Below, in pieces: positions 8,615-16,622 of a stretch of DNA of 64,000 nucleotides (the stretch's first letter is position 1; the number at the start of each line of letters is the position of its first letter). This DNA is from Prevotellaceae bacterium (GTDB lineage: Bacteria; Bacteroidota; Bacteroidia; Bacteroidales; Paludibacteraceae): the NCBI GenBank assembly GCA_031271465.1, contig JAISVR010000001.1, forward strand, positions 124,001-188,000, read 5' to 3'. Position numbers and translations under genes: made by a program. The notes beneath the pieces were generated by a model, which was not told the origin of the DNA, ran no database searches, and worked only from the letters and a program-made list of their open reading frames with translations.

Positions 8615-9046
8615 TTATTGTTTTGTATAAACGCCTTCTGTTGTTCCCCATACACCATTAGTAGTCAATTCGGCATTACTTACAATAAGAGTAGTAGCAG
8701 TTAGGTCATAATCAACTGTATTCGTTTTAACTGATGCCATATTTGCAGGAAAATCGACCCATGTCCCACCTTGTTTAAAATGTGTAACTGTAATTTTGAT
8801 TTCTCCCGATGACGGTATAGTTAGTTCCGAAGAACTTGACCATGTGCCTTTAGAATATTCTTGTCCTTTTTCCGTATAAACCCAATACCGTCCGCTAAAA
8901 GACAATGCCCGAACCGGAGAACTTGCGCCCCATGTTCCATCAAGTACGGTACTGCCTCCACCGTCTTTATCATCATCATCACTGCATGATATAAAACCTA
9001 ATGACACAACTGCCATCATCACAAATAAATACACTAACTTTTTCAT
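8615..9046 (-). CDS. Small lipoprotein with SCSDDDD-type signal
   Basis: A 143-residue lipoprotein: signal MKKLVYLFVMMAVVSLGFISC with Cys21, an acidic DDDDKDGGG tether, then a lipocalin-like body. That body has a LDGTWGASSPVRALSFSG strand with the G-T-W pattern, RYWVYTEKGQEYSKGTW, and a final TTEGVYTKQ. The signal and tether are nearly identical to those of the 5673-6029 gene. The whole gene, with its leader hairpin, sits between two copies of a duplicated intergenic block (8136-8443 and 9098-9312), as expected for a cassette that was duplicated or inserted. Ligand unknown. Confidence 0.82.
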   Translation of the reverse strand: MKKLVYLFVMMAVVSLGFISCSDDDDKDGGGSTVLDGTWGASSPVRALSFSGRYWVYTEKGQEYSKGTWSSSSELTIPSSGEIKITVTHFKQGGTWVDFPANMASVKTNTVDYDLTATTLIVSNAELTTNGVWGTTEGVYTKQ

Positions 9047-9063
9047 TTTTCTTTCTGTTTTTA

Positions 9064-9083
9064 CTTCTGCCCTTTTACAGAAG
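9064..9083 (-). promoter_or_regulatory. 5' leader hairpin
   Basis: Minus strand: stem CTTCTG, loop TAAAAGGG, stem CAGAAG, identical to the 6046-6065 copy and 17 nt before the ATG at 9046. Confidence 0.65.
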
Positions 9084-9097
9084 GTTTTGTTTAAAAT

Positions 9098-9312
9098 TTA
9101 TTTTTTCACATTACTAATCAAATAAACCTCTCGTCCCTAACTCCTCAAGGCTGTTAATAATTATAAAATCACTCATCGAATCACATTTTTGGCACGCCTT
9201 TCTCGCCATTATTCCCTTCGGTCATGACCGTTGGTTGCGAGGAGGAACAACGAAGCAATCTCAGTATAGAAACCGGATTGCTTCGTTTCTCAGAATTAGC
9301 AATCACGACCAA
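9098..9312. repeat. Duplicated intergenic block, copy 2
   Basis: Second, shorter copy of the 8136-8443 block; it lacks the CCTTCG-rich internal stretch. The rest of the 9047-9388 gap (9313-9388) holds short CAACTTTCAGTTTTCAG-type direct repeats and no gene. Confidence 0.85.
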
Positions 9313-9388
9313 CGGAAGTAATGACAGGAAGGCTTTCCATTTTCAACTTTCAGTTTTCAGTTTTCAACTTCAAACTTATCAGGAGATG

Positions 9389-9949
9389 TTAAAGAGAGCT
9401 TTCCTCCTCCGTAACATTCCCCGGCAAGTCTGTCGCACTCACCACAATTTTATCTCCGTCTAAACTCTGGTTATTTTGTGTAGCAGTATATACCCACAAC
9501 ACACTGCCGTTTGGCACCGCTTCGCCGTCTTCTACCATTGTGCCGTCGGCATTTATTATCTGCACCCGTACAGTCTTCACTGCAAAATCGTCGCTCACCA
9601 ACACCTCTATTTTATCGCCAGCCTTGCCCGTGTAGCCCGTCAGGTTAATATGCTCAATACTCGGCGCCTCGAAAAAATCTGCCACCGCCACATTCTGTGC
9701 CGTCAGCCCCTGTTTCTTTGCTGCTGCCTTATACCGTTCGCCGGTTTCCGGTTGCTCTACCGCTACTTTTGAATACACTATTGCCTGCTGGAATCGTTTC
9801 CGTTGTGTCACTTGTTTCTCCGAGACTGTTTTCGATTGTTCAGACACTTTCGACACAATCGTTTGTCCGTTTCTCTGGCGGAAAACAAGCAAATCGCCAA
9901 TCTTACCGCTCAACCCGTAGGTTACCACATTGTTTTTCTGTGTTGCCAT
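9389..9949 (-). CDS. Uncharacterised protein (DUF6266-like N-terminus)
   Basis: A 186-residue cytoplasmic-looking protein without a signal. The N-terminus (YGLSGKIGDLLVFRQRNGQT, then a VSEKQVTQRKRFQQA helix) recalls a Bacteroidota family I associate with DUF6266, whose members begin with a GxxGKxGxxV-type strand. The C-terminal half is beta-rich (INLTGYTGKAGDKIEVLVSD, KTVRVQIINADGTMVEDGEA) like an Ig or fibronectin-type domain. Some such proteins occur near phage or secretion-linked genes, but no such neighbour is visible here. Family assignment is tentative. Confidence 0.65.
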   Translation of the reverse strand: MATQKNNVVTYGLSGKIGDLLVFRQRNGQTIVSKVSEQSKTVSEKQVTQRKRFQQAIVYSKVAVEQPETGERYKAAAKKQGLTAQNVAVADFFEAPSIEHINLTGYTGKAGDKIEVLVSDDFAVKTVRVQIINADGTMVEDGEAVPNGSVLWVYTATQNNQSLDGDKIVVSATDLPGNVTEEESSL

Positions 9950-10035
9950 AATAAATTAAATTTTAGTATTAATGAATAAATTATTGATGCCTTAATTAGA
10001 TTAGAACCTCTCCGATTCGCTTGTATTTTTTATAT

Positions 10036-10255
10036 AACCCCTCCCTCCTTCGGAGTACTCCCCTTAAAATAAGGGGAGAGTTTAATACAAACCACCCTAT
10101 TGTACAAACACAATGCTTGCACAACGCTACCCCCTTTTCTAAAGGGGACGAGCAAAGCGGAGGGGTTACACAGGCTTTGTTTGTATACAACAAGATTGTT
10201 TGTGCATAAGTCTCCCCTTTTGTAAAGGAGAGTACCCCGAAAGGAGGGAGGGGTT
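10036..10255. mobile_element. MITE-like 220-bp element with terminal inverted repeats
   Basis: Starts AACCCCTCCCTCCTT and ends AAGGAGGGAGGGGTT, with imperfect inverted ends of about 30 bp and further internal palindromes (CTCCCCTTAAAATAAGGGGAG). It has no open frame with protein character. A diverged partial copy of the left and central part lies at 27771-27879. The long open frames that can be drawn through 9996-10472 are translations of this repeat. Confidence 0.7.
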
Positions 10256-10475
10256 GACGAGGAGTTGAATTTGTAGGGGCGTATTGCATACGCCCTTGTT
10301 GTTTTTGAGCGTATATAATACACCCACACAACACACAAAAAAATACCCTCGAAAGGATATTGAAATCCTCTCGAAGGTATCGCACTTTTCTTACCGCTTG
10401 TGGTAAGATTATTTTTTCTAACCGGCTGTCTTTCTGAATGTTTACAGCATACCTGCACCCGCACCCGCGCACATG

Positions 10476-10517
<42 letters not shown>

Positions 10518-10625
10518 ATCATAATCGGCAAAATTTGCAAATTATTTTTGTTAAAAATGATATGTAATACATTGGGATTCATAAATACAAATTATTCTTT
10601 TTTAGTTGAAAACTGAGAGAGGAAA

Positions 10626-10742
10626 GTGAGCATCGTTGTTATACAATTGCGGGTTAAGCCCGCAATACCGGTTTGATTTTTACTTTCAGAAATCTCCTTT
10701 TAAGCGTTCCCGTCATTGCGAGGAACGGAAGCTAATGACGGT
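10626..10742. repeat. Dispersed palindromic repeat remnants
   Basis: Contains ATTGCGGGTTAAGCCCGCAAT, a hairpin unit of the dispersed family found throughout the window, and a second unit CGTCATTGCGAGGAACGGAAG ... AATGACGG. No gene is visible in 10516-10817. Confidence 0.75.
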
Positions 10743-10817
10743 GTTTGTTTAACTTTCAGTTATCGAAGCGCAAATATACAACTATTTTTATAAAAAGCTA
10801 ATTGTTGTTGATTTTTA

Positions 10818-12269
10818 TTATATTTTCCCAAGCGCCGCCACCAAATAATTCCAAAATCTGCCTACCGAAGCGATATTCACCTTTTCGTCGGGCGAATGGG
10901 GGTGCACAATGTTGGGACCAAACGAAATCGTATCCAAATTGGGATATTGCTGCTTTATAATACCACATTCCAACCCTGCGTGAATCACCTCAACCTTCGG
11001 CTGCCTGCCAACAAGTTCTTTGTATACCGTTTTCATTGCGACAAGAACAGGCGAATCAAAATCGGGCTGCCAGCCCGGATATCCGTCGCGCAATTCTACC
11101 TGTGCGCCCGCCAAGGAATACACGCTTTCGAGTATCGAACACAGTTCCTTTTTTTTCGACTCCACGGCACTGCGCAAAAGGTATTTTATAGTAATCACAC
11201 CGGCATCGGTCGCTATCACGGCAAGGTTGCTTGAGGTTTCTACCACCCGGGGCATTTGCGGGATATGGCGGTATACACCGTCGGGTGCTGCTACAAGCGC
11301 ATGTATCAGCTTTTCCTGCAGCTCTTCGGGCAACACCGTATCGGGTGTTTCCACCAGTTCCATATCAAGCGAAATATTCTTTTCAATGCCTTCAAACTCT
11401 TGTTGTAAAAGCTTGTGCAACTCTTGCAAACAGTCGATAGCAGCTTGCACAGAATCTGCAGGAACAGCGATAACAGCACCAGCCTCGCGAGGAATGGCGT
11501 TGCGCAGAGAACCGCCCCACAGCATTGCCAAACGCGCCTTATGGCGGGTAACTACCGTTTTCAACAGGCGCGCCATCAATTTATTGGCGTTTGCCCGTTC
11601 GAGATGAATATCCAGCCCCGAATGTCCGCCAAGCAATCCGCCGAGAGTCAATTTAAGAGCCACATTGCCAAGCGGCACAGCTACAGGCACAAAGCGGAAA
11701 GACACATCGGCATCAATTCCGCCCGCACAACCTACAAAAAGCGCGCCTTCCTCTTCCGAGTCGAGGTTAAGCAGCGTTTCGCCCTGTAAAAAACCTTTTT
11801 TCAACCCGAAAACACCGTACATGCCTGTTTCCTCGTCGTTGGTAAACAAAGCTTCGAGGGCAGGATGAGCAATATCCGTACTTTCGAGCACAGCCATAGC
11901 AGCCGCCATGCCGATTCCGTTGTCCGCCCCGAGCGTGGTATCGCGGGCGCGCACCCAGTCGCCGTCGATAAACACCGTGAGAGGTTCGCGAGTAAAATCG
12001 TGATGGATATTCGCATTTTGTTGCGGCACCATATCGATATGCGCTTGCAAAATAACAGGCTTATGCGCTTCCATACCTGCGGTTGCAGGTTTGCGGATAA
12101 GAATATTGCCCGCCTGATCGGTGTGGGTTTCCAAGCCAAGATTTGTACCAAAATCGACTAAGAACCGACGAATCTGCTCCGTATGTCCCGACGGGCGAGG
12201 AATTTGCGTAAGTGTATAAAAATTGCGCCACAAAGCGGCAGGCTGCAAATGAGAGAGAGGATTGTTCAT
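10818..12269 (-). CDS. pepD: Aminoacyl-histidine dipeptidase (peptidase D family)
   Basis: Cytosolic M20C zinc dipeptidase that hydrolyses Xaa-His and other dipeptides. The 483 residues match the family length. Metal and catalytic motifs are in order: HIDM (His77, Asp79), TLGADNGIGMA (bridging Asp about residue 117), NDEETGMYG (catalytic and ligand Glu pair about residue 147), the DSEEEGALFVGCAGG lid start, GGHSGLDIHLERANA, and a C-terminal HAGLECGII ... PHSPDEKV ligand His segment. The gene is on its own; the 3' side faces the repeat-rich stretch, and no clear promoter element was found before the ATG. Confidence 0.96.
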   Translation of the reverse strand: MNNPLSHLQPAALWRNFYTLTQIPRPSGHTEQIRRFLVDFGTNLGLETHTDQAGNILIRKPATAGMEAHKPVILQAHIDMVPQQNANIHHDFTREPLTVFIDGDWVRARDTTLGADNGIGMAAAMAVLESTDIAHPALEALFTNDEETGMYGVFGLKKGFLQGETLLNLDSEEEGALFVGCAGGIDADVSFRFVPVAVPLGNVALKLTLGGLLGGHSGLDIHLERANANKLMARLLKTVVTRHKARLAMLWGGSLRNAIPREAGAVIAVPADSVQAAIDCLQELHKLLQQEFEGIEKNISLDMELVETPDTVLPEELQEKLIHALVAAPDGVYRHIPQMPRVVETSSNLAVIATDAGVITIKYLLRSAVESKKKELCSILESVYSLAGAQVELRDGYPGWQPDFDSPVLVAMKTVYKELVGRQPKVEVIHAGLECGIIKQQYPNLDTISFGPNIVHPHSPDEKVNIASVGRFWNYLVAALGKI

Positions 12270-12398
12270 GTTGTTTTTTCAAGTAATAAAATAGGTATTG
12301 TAATCGTCAGGTTGGATGTTCAGTCGCAATACATTGCGTTGGGGTTCTCGTCATTGCGAGGAGAAACGACGAAGCAATCTCTAAACAACCACCCGTCA

Positions 12399-13556
12399 TT
12401 ACTTCCCTTCGGCAATCAGTTTGTTTTTCAACGGATTGCTATACATTTCCAGCATCTTTGTACGAAGAAAAACCTCATCTTTATCAGGTAAAACAATTTT
12501 ATCGATCTGCCGCTGCAAATAAGCTTCAAACGCCAATTTCTCTTCCACATTGTATTCGCCGGCAAAGCGATTACTGCCCGTAAGCAAATCGTAAGATATA
12601 CGATTGTTGGCATAAACAGTGTAATTGAGGTGTATTTTTTTGTCAATCAGCGCAGCAAGCTGTTTTACCTGTTCGGCTTTGTCGAGATCTTGCGTGTTCA
12701 ACGCCGCAATATCGGCATCAATATTTCCATTAAGAAAATATTCTATACGCCCCTTGTAGCCCTCGATACCCGTTTTCATATTGAGCAAGTCGTCTTGCTG
12801 CGACTTTTTGTAATCGGGATTATCGCGGCGTTGCTGAAATTCCTTAGCTTTAAGGTAGTCGCAAGGGTCGTATTCGTACGAAATTGTGAGCGGACAAATT
12901 GCCAACTCCTGCATATTGTCCACGAAATTCCCTTCGCCACTCATGTCGAGCATCTTAAGCAAAGCTTCCTGCGTGCGGTCATTAGAATCCTTAGCCCTGC
13001 CTTCGCGCTGCGCTATCCACACGGAACGATTGCTTCGACTCACAGTATACCTGATATATGCCGACAGCAAACGCGAACTCTCGAGCATTTGACGCGCAGG
13101 CAAGTTGCGGCGCACAATAAAACTGCGGTTGAGTTTTACCAAATCGGTTATCCATTTAAAAATCAACAAATTGTCGCCAATAGCTATTTCAGTCAATGGA
13201 AAGCCGAGTTTGAAAAAGCTAGTATTTAAAAATGCCGCATCGAGCACAATATCGCGATGATTCGAAATAAACAAATTGGCTTTGGCAGGATTGATATTCC
13301 CCGTGCCGAGCATCGTTACACCTTCCGAAGTCTTGCTTTCTATCCCGTTTACAAAACTAAGAATCACCTCTTGCTGAAATTCCTCTACCGTACGAATAGA
13401 TTTCAGCCGTTCTACCAGCAAATCAATCGGGGTTTCGGGAAAAATATGGGCAAGAATACCCAACAGTTGCGGTTCTTTAAGCAGTTCTACCAACACCGCA
13501 TGCACTTCATTGTCGCGATAAGGACGGATTTCGTCGAAATTATAATTTTGTTCCAT
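12399..13556 (-). CDS. PlsC-type acyltransferase family protein
   Basis: Probably a membrane-associated glycerolipid or ornithine-lipid acyltransferase. The catalytic block is LFISNHRDIVLDAAFLN, where His100 is separated from the aligned Asp by five residues (HX5D), not the canonical HX4D; the same NHRDI variant is what I remember for Bacteroides homologues annotated as 1-acyl-glycerol-3-phosphate acyltransferase. Further pieces are NRSFIVRRNLPARQ and WIAQREGRAKD, a typical glycerol-3-phosphate-binding region. The start at 13556 (MEQNYNF) is chosen over an upstream ATG that adds residues overlapping the end of the next gene upstream. A 385-residue product; substrate unproven. Confidence 0.85.
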   Translation of the reverse strand: MEQNYNFDEIRPYRDNEVHAVLVELLKEPQLLGILAHIFPETPIDLLVERLKSIRTVEEFQQEVILSFVNGIESKTSEGVTMLGTGNINPAKANLFISNHRDIVLDAAFLNTSFFKLGFPLTEIAIGDNLLIFKWITDLVKLNRSFIVRRNLPARQMLESSRLLSAYIRYTVSRSNRSVWIAQREGRAKDSNDRTQEALLKMLDMSGEGNFVDNMQELAICPLTISYEYDPCDYLKAKEFQQRRDNPDYKKSQQDDLLNMKTGIEGYKGRIEYFLNGNIDADIAALNTQDLDKAEQVKQLAALIDKKIHLNYTVYANNRISYDLLTGSNRFAGEYNVEEKLAFEAYLQRQIDKIVLPDKDEVFLRTKMLEMYSNPLKNKLIAEGK

Positions 13557-13585
13557 AATATTAGTAATATAAAAAAACCGAGCAG

Positions 13586-14521
13586 TCAAATAGTTGTCTT
13601 TGCAAAAAAATAAGAGCCGCCAAGCATAGGCAATACAAAGTTAACCAGCCATACAACAACACCCGCAGTTGCAATTCCCACCGTGTTTCCGGAAAACATA
13701 CCCAATACCACCACGGCATACGATGCCCGCACCGCTCCTTCGGAAAATGCAAACGAGGGCGTAAAGGTAACAAATAAGTAATACGAGGCAATACCCGTTA
13801 CACCTTGCCATGCCGTAAGCGGCACACCGAAAAAGCGCAACAGCAGGTAAAATTGTGTACAAAATACTCCGTAGCGTAATAGCGCAACACCGCATACAGC
13901 AAGCAGTTTTGTGTGTTTCAAGGAAGAAAGAGCAAGCAACAACCGGCGGTATTTTTTTAAATAATTGATGGTTGAAATTTTTCGAAAAATTTTGGGAAGA
14001 ACCAAATAAACACCCAACAAAACAAAGAAAATAAGCGTTGCCGCCAACTCGTAATGCCAAAACTTGGTACTCGACTGCCCGAAAAGCAGCAACACACACG
14101 GAATACCTGCCAACAAAATAACAAGCGTTTGCGAAAAAGCACTGTATAAACCCAGCAGCATTCCATGAACACGATTGCCCCGATTCAAAAAAACACTTCT
14201 GCCCGGAAATTCGCCAAGCCGGTTTGGCGTAAAAAATGCCGCAGTATTTCCTCCCAGCACTGCCCGCAAGGAACTGTGCAACGATAAATCTTCTACCCCT
14301 CGTAACAGGATTTGCCATTTTTTTGCTTCCAGCACCCAGTTAACCGGCACAAGCAGCAAAGCCAGCAACAGCCACCCCCAATTTGCAGCAAAACTGCGGC
14401 TCCACTGTAGCCACAAATCGCCGTAACCATCGTAGCTCAACAGCAAGTATGCCAAATAACCGTAAGCCGCAACAAGCACCAGCCATTTGAGCACAGAATA
14501 ACGAGTTTTAAGGAAATCCAT
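13586..14521 (-). CDS. Lysylphosphatidylglycerol synthase TM-like (flippase-like) protein
   Basis: A 311-residue integral membrane protein with about eight hydrophobic segments, for example WLVLVAAYGYLAYLLL, WLLLALLLVPVNWVLEAKKW, FVLLGVYLVLPKI and the C-terminal VVVWLVNFVLPMLGGSYFF. The E-x-K-K-W-x-x-L, LGGNTAAFFTPNRLGEFPGR and GxxxSYYLFVTFTPSFAFSEGA motifs are those of the UPF0104/AglD-type family (the MprF transmembrane half). It may move or anchor lipid-linked head groups. It is followed 29 bp later by the acyltransferase gene, so the two may be co-transcribed and act on the same lipid pathway. Confidence 0.88.
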   Translation of the reverse strand: MDFLKTRYSVLKWLVLVAAYGYLAYLLLSYDGYGDLWLQWSRSFAANWGWLLLALLLVPVNWVLEAKKWQILLRGVEDLSLHSSLRAVLGGNTAAFFTPNRLGEFPGRSVFLNRGNRVHGMLLGLYSAFSQTLVILLAGIPCVLLLFGQSSTKFWHYELAATLIFFVLLGVYLVLPKIFRKISTINYLKKYRRLLLALSSLKHTKLLAVCGVALLRYGVFCTQFYLLLRFFGVPLTAWQGVTGIASYYLFVTFTPSFAFSEGAVRASYAVVVLGMFSGNTVGIATAGVVVWLVNFVLPMLGGSYFFAKTTI

Positions 14522-14622
14522 ATTGCAAGTTCGGAAGAATTTTTGCCGCCGTAAAAGTACAAGTTTTTTAGCGAAAAGCTGAAAAAGCCGTAAAAAAGCA
14601 ATAAGATTTGAGTAAGGAGTAG

Positions 14623-14630
14623 TATCTTTG
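14623..14630 (+). promoter_or_regulatory. -7 element for ahcY
   Basis: TATCTTTG followed by CGCTCC, 28 bp before the ATG. A TTTG lies 12 bp upstream, closer than the usual -33 spacing. Confidence 0.55.
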
Positions 14631-14658
14631 CGCTCCTTTTGAATTTAAATAAAAAAAT

Positions 14659-16077
14659 ATGTCAAGTTTATTCCCTACCAGTCTGCTGTATAAAGTAGCA
14701 GATATGAGTTTGGCAGATTTCGGTCGCAAAGAAATCGAAATTGCCGAACACGAAATGCCCGGTTTAATGGCGTTGCGCGAAAAATACGCAGGCAAACAAC
14801 CGCTCAAAGGAGCGCGCATTACCGGCTCACTGCACATGACGATTCAGACTGCGGTGTTAATCGAAACTTTGGTATCGCTTGGTGCACAAGTGCGCTGGGC
14901 AAGCTGCAACATCTTTTCTACACAAGACCACGCAGCGGCAGCTATCGCGGCAGCAGGCATTCCGGTGTTTGCGTGGAAAGGCGAAACGCTCGAAGAATAC
15001 TGGTGGTGTACCGATATGGCGCTTCGTTTCGAAGACGGCAAAGGTCCAAACCTGATTGTTGACGACGGCGGCGATGCTACCTTGTTAATCCACTGGGGTT
15101 ACCAAGCCGAAAACGATGCTACAACCATCGACAGAAAGGGTGGAAATCACGAAGAACAAGTGATTTTAGACACATTGAATAACATTTTGAAAGAAAACCC
15201 CACGCGTTGGCACGATACGGTTGCCGAACTGCGCGGTGTTTCGGAAGAAACTACCACAGGCGTACACCGTTTGTATCAAATGATGGAAAAAGGCGAATTG
15301 CTGATTCCCGCTGTTAATGTGAACGACTCGGTTACAAAATCGAAATTCGATAACCTCTACGGCTGCCGCGAGAGTTTGGCTGATGGCATCAAACGCGCTA
15401 CCGATGTAATGATTGCCGGCAAAGTAGTAGTTGTGCTTGGCTACGGCGATGTAGGCAAAGGCTGTGCACATTCGATGCGCAGCTACGGCGCACGCGTAAT
15501 CGTTACCGAAATCGACCCGATTTGCGCACTGCAAGCCGCCATGGAAGGATTTGAAGTAACCACCATGGAAGAAGCCGTACTCGAGGGGAACATTTTCGTT
15601 ACCACTACCGGCAACAAAGATGTCATTACCATCGAACATATAAAACAAATGAAAGACCAGGCAATTATTTGTAACATCGGTCATTTCGACAACGAAATTC
15701 AGGTGGACAAGCTGGTTCATTTCCCAAATATTAAACACACAAATATCAAACCGCAGGTTGATAAATATACTTTCCTAAACGGACGAAGCGTATTTTTACT
15801 TGCCGAAGGTCGTTTGGTGAATTTGGGTTGCGCTACGGGACACCCGTCGTTTGTGATGAGTAATTCGTTTACAAACCAAACGCTTGCGCAAATTGACCTT
15901 TGGACAAAACGCTACGACATCGGCGTGTACCGCCTGCCGAAATATTTGGACGAGGAAGTGGCTCGCCTGCACTTGGAACATATAGGCGTAAAACTGACGA
16001 AACTAAGCAAAGAACAGGCTGCCTATCTCGGCGTAAATGCAGATGGTCCTTACAAACCGGAGCATTATAGATATTAA
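14659..16077 (+). CDS. ahcY: S-adenosylhomocysteinase
   Basis: Cytosolic NAD-dependent enzyme that splits S-adenosylhomocysteine into adenosine and homocysteine, closing the methyl cycle. The 472-residue length is normal for the long bacterial form. Landmarks: [18 protein letters not shown] near residue 55, [11 protein letters not shown], the [11 protein letters not shown] substrate loop with the catalytic Lys, and the NAD-binding motif [10 protein letters not shown] near residue 260. The conserved C-terminus [13 protein letters not shown] supplies residues to the NAD site. No SAH riboswitch could be recognised in the 5' leader; a 163-bp MITE lies 24 bp after the stop. Confidence 0.98.
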   Translation: MSSLFPTSLLYKVADMSLADFGRKEIEIAEHEMPGLMALREKYAGKQPLKGARITGSLHMTIQTAVLIETLVSLGAQVRWASCNIFSTQDHAAAAIAAAGIPVFAWKGETLEEYWWCTDMALRFEDGKGPNLIVDDGGDATLLIHWGYQAENDATTIDRKGGNHEEQVILDTLNNILKENPTRWHDTVAELRGVSEETTTGVHRLYQMMEKGELLIPAVNVNDSVTKSKFDNLYGCRESLADGIKRATDVMIAGKVVVVLGYGDVGKGCAHSMRSYGARVIVTEIDPICALQAAMEGFEVTTMEEAVLEGNIFVTTTGNKDVITIEHIKQMKDQAIICNIGHFDNEIQVDKLVHFPNIKHTNIKPQVDKYTFLNGRSVFLLAEGRLVNLGCATGHPSFVMSNSFTNQTLAQIDLWTKRYDIGVYRLPKYLDEEVARLHLEHIGVKLTKLSKEQAAYLGVNADGPYKPEHYRY

Positions 16078-16100
16078 TGCCTTGATATTTTATCAATCAA

Positions 16101-16263
16101 AAAGAGGCTGTCTAAAAAGTATTTTTAAGCATATTGTCATTGCGGGCTTGACCCGCAATCTCCTGTAAATCAACAGGAAGTTTTTATGCGATTCCGTGTC
16201 AAGTATGGAATTAGTAATCACGACTAACAGGAGTAATGACGGACTTTTTAAACAGTCTCTTTT
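16101..16263. mobile_element. 163-bp MITE, copy A
   Basis: Terminal inverted repeats AAAGAGGCTGTCTAAAAAGT and ACTTTTTAAACAGTCTCTTT bracket a non-coding core holding the ATTGCGGGCTTGACCCGCAAT hairpin. A second copy of exactly the same length is at 62081-62243. The ends look like those of an IS whose transposase would act in trans; none is in the window. Confidence 0.85.
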
Positions 16264-16417
16264 GTTTTATGTACAAAGCTTATCCACAAAACTACCCAAA
16301 AAACAATATTTAGCTTCGCTGAACGCTGTTTCGGTGTTATGCACCTGAATAGGTATTGTTTTTTTTAATTTCTACAACTATTTAGGGCACGCTGTATCTT
16401 TACTACAAAACAGGATA

Positions 16418-16546
16418 GCTGCAGCGCAGCATAAATCTTTGTAGCCAATTATTATCACAATAAATAAGCTGCAGAGCAGTGTAATAGTATGTTGGGGAGT
16501 TTGGAAGATTAGCATTATGTAAAGAATGTACGCAGCTGCAAAGCAG
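16418..16546. repeat. Three GCTGCA-N-GCAG mini-hairpins
   Basis: GCTGCAGCGCAGC (16418), GCTGCAGAGCAG (16468) and GCTGCAAAGCAG (16535): a CTGC/GCAG stem with a three-base loop, repeated at 50 and 67 bp spacing in the gene-free stretch 16264-16571. The rest of that stretch is A/T-rich with nothing else I can support. Confidence 0.6.
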
Positions 16547-16587
16547 GAAAAAATCTCCGAGAAAGTCGTATTTGAATAACTTTACAC

Positions 16588-16595
16588 TATTTTTG
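16588..16595 (+). promoter_or_regulatory. -7 element for the FemAB-like gene
   Basis: TATTTTTG fits TAnnTTTG and has TTTG 13 bp upstream. Its position argues for translation starting at TTG 16623 rather than at TTG 16572. Confidence 0.4.
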
Positions 16596-16622
16596 CAAAC
16601 ACGAAACCAAAACGATACAACA

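Noticed and set aside
10390-10418. Plus-strand terminator (CTTACC...GGTAAG followed by T-rich DNA)
   Set aside because: No plus-strand gene ends nearby, and the 6-bp stem is weak.
9996-10472. Two overlapping open frames of about 150 codons on the minus strand
   Set aside because: They translate the 220-bp MITE-like palindrome and its flanks; no signal, motif or family character, and both reading frames are open for the same reason.
14522-14658. SAH or SAM riboswitch before ahcY
   Set aside because: No recognisable SAH-riboswitch fold; only a promoter element and A/T-rich DNA.
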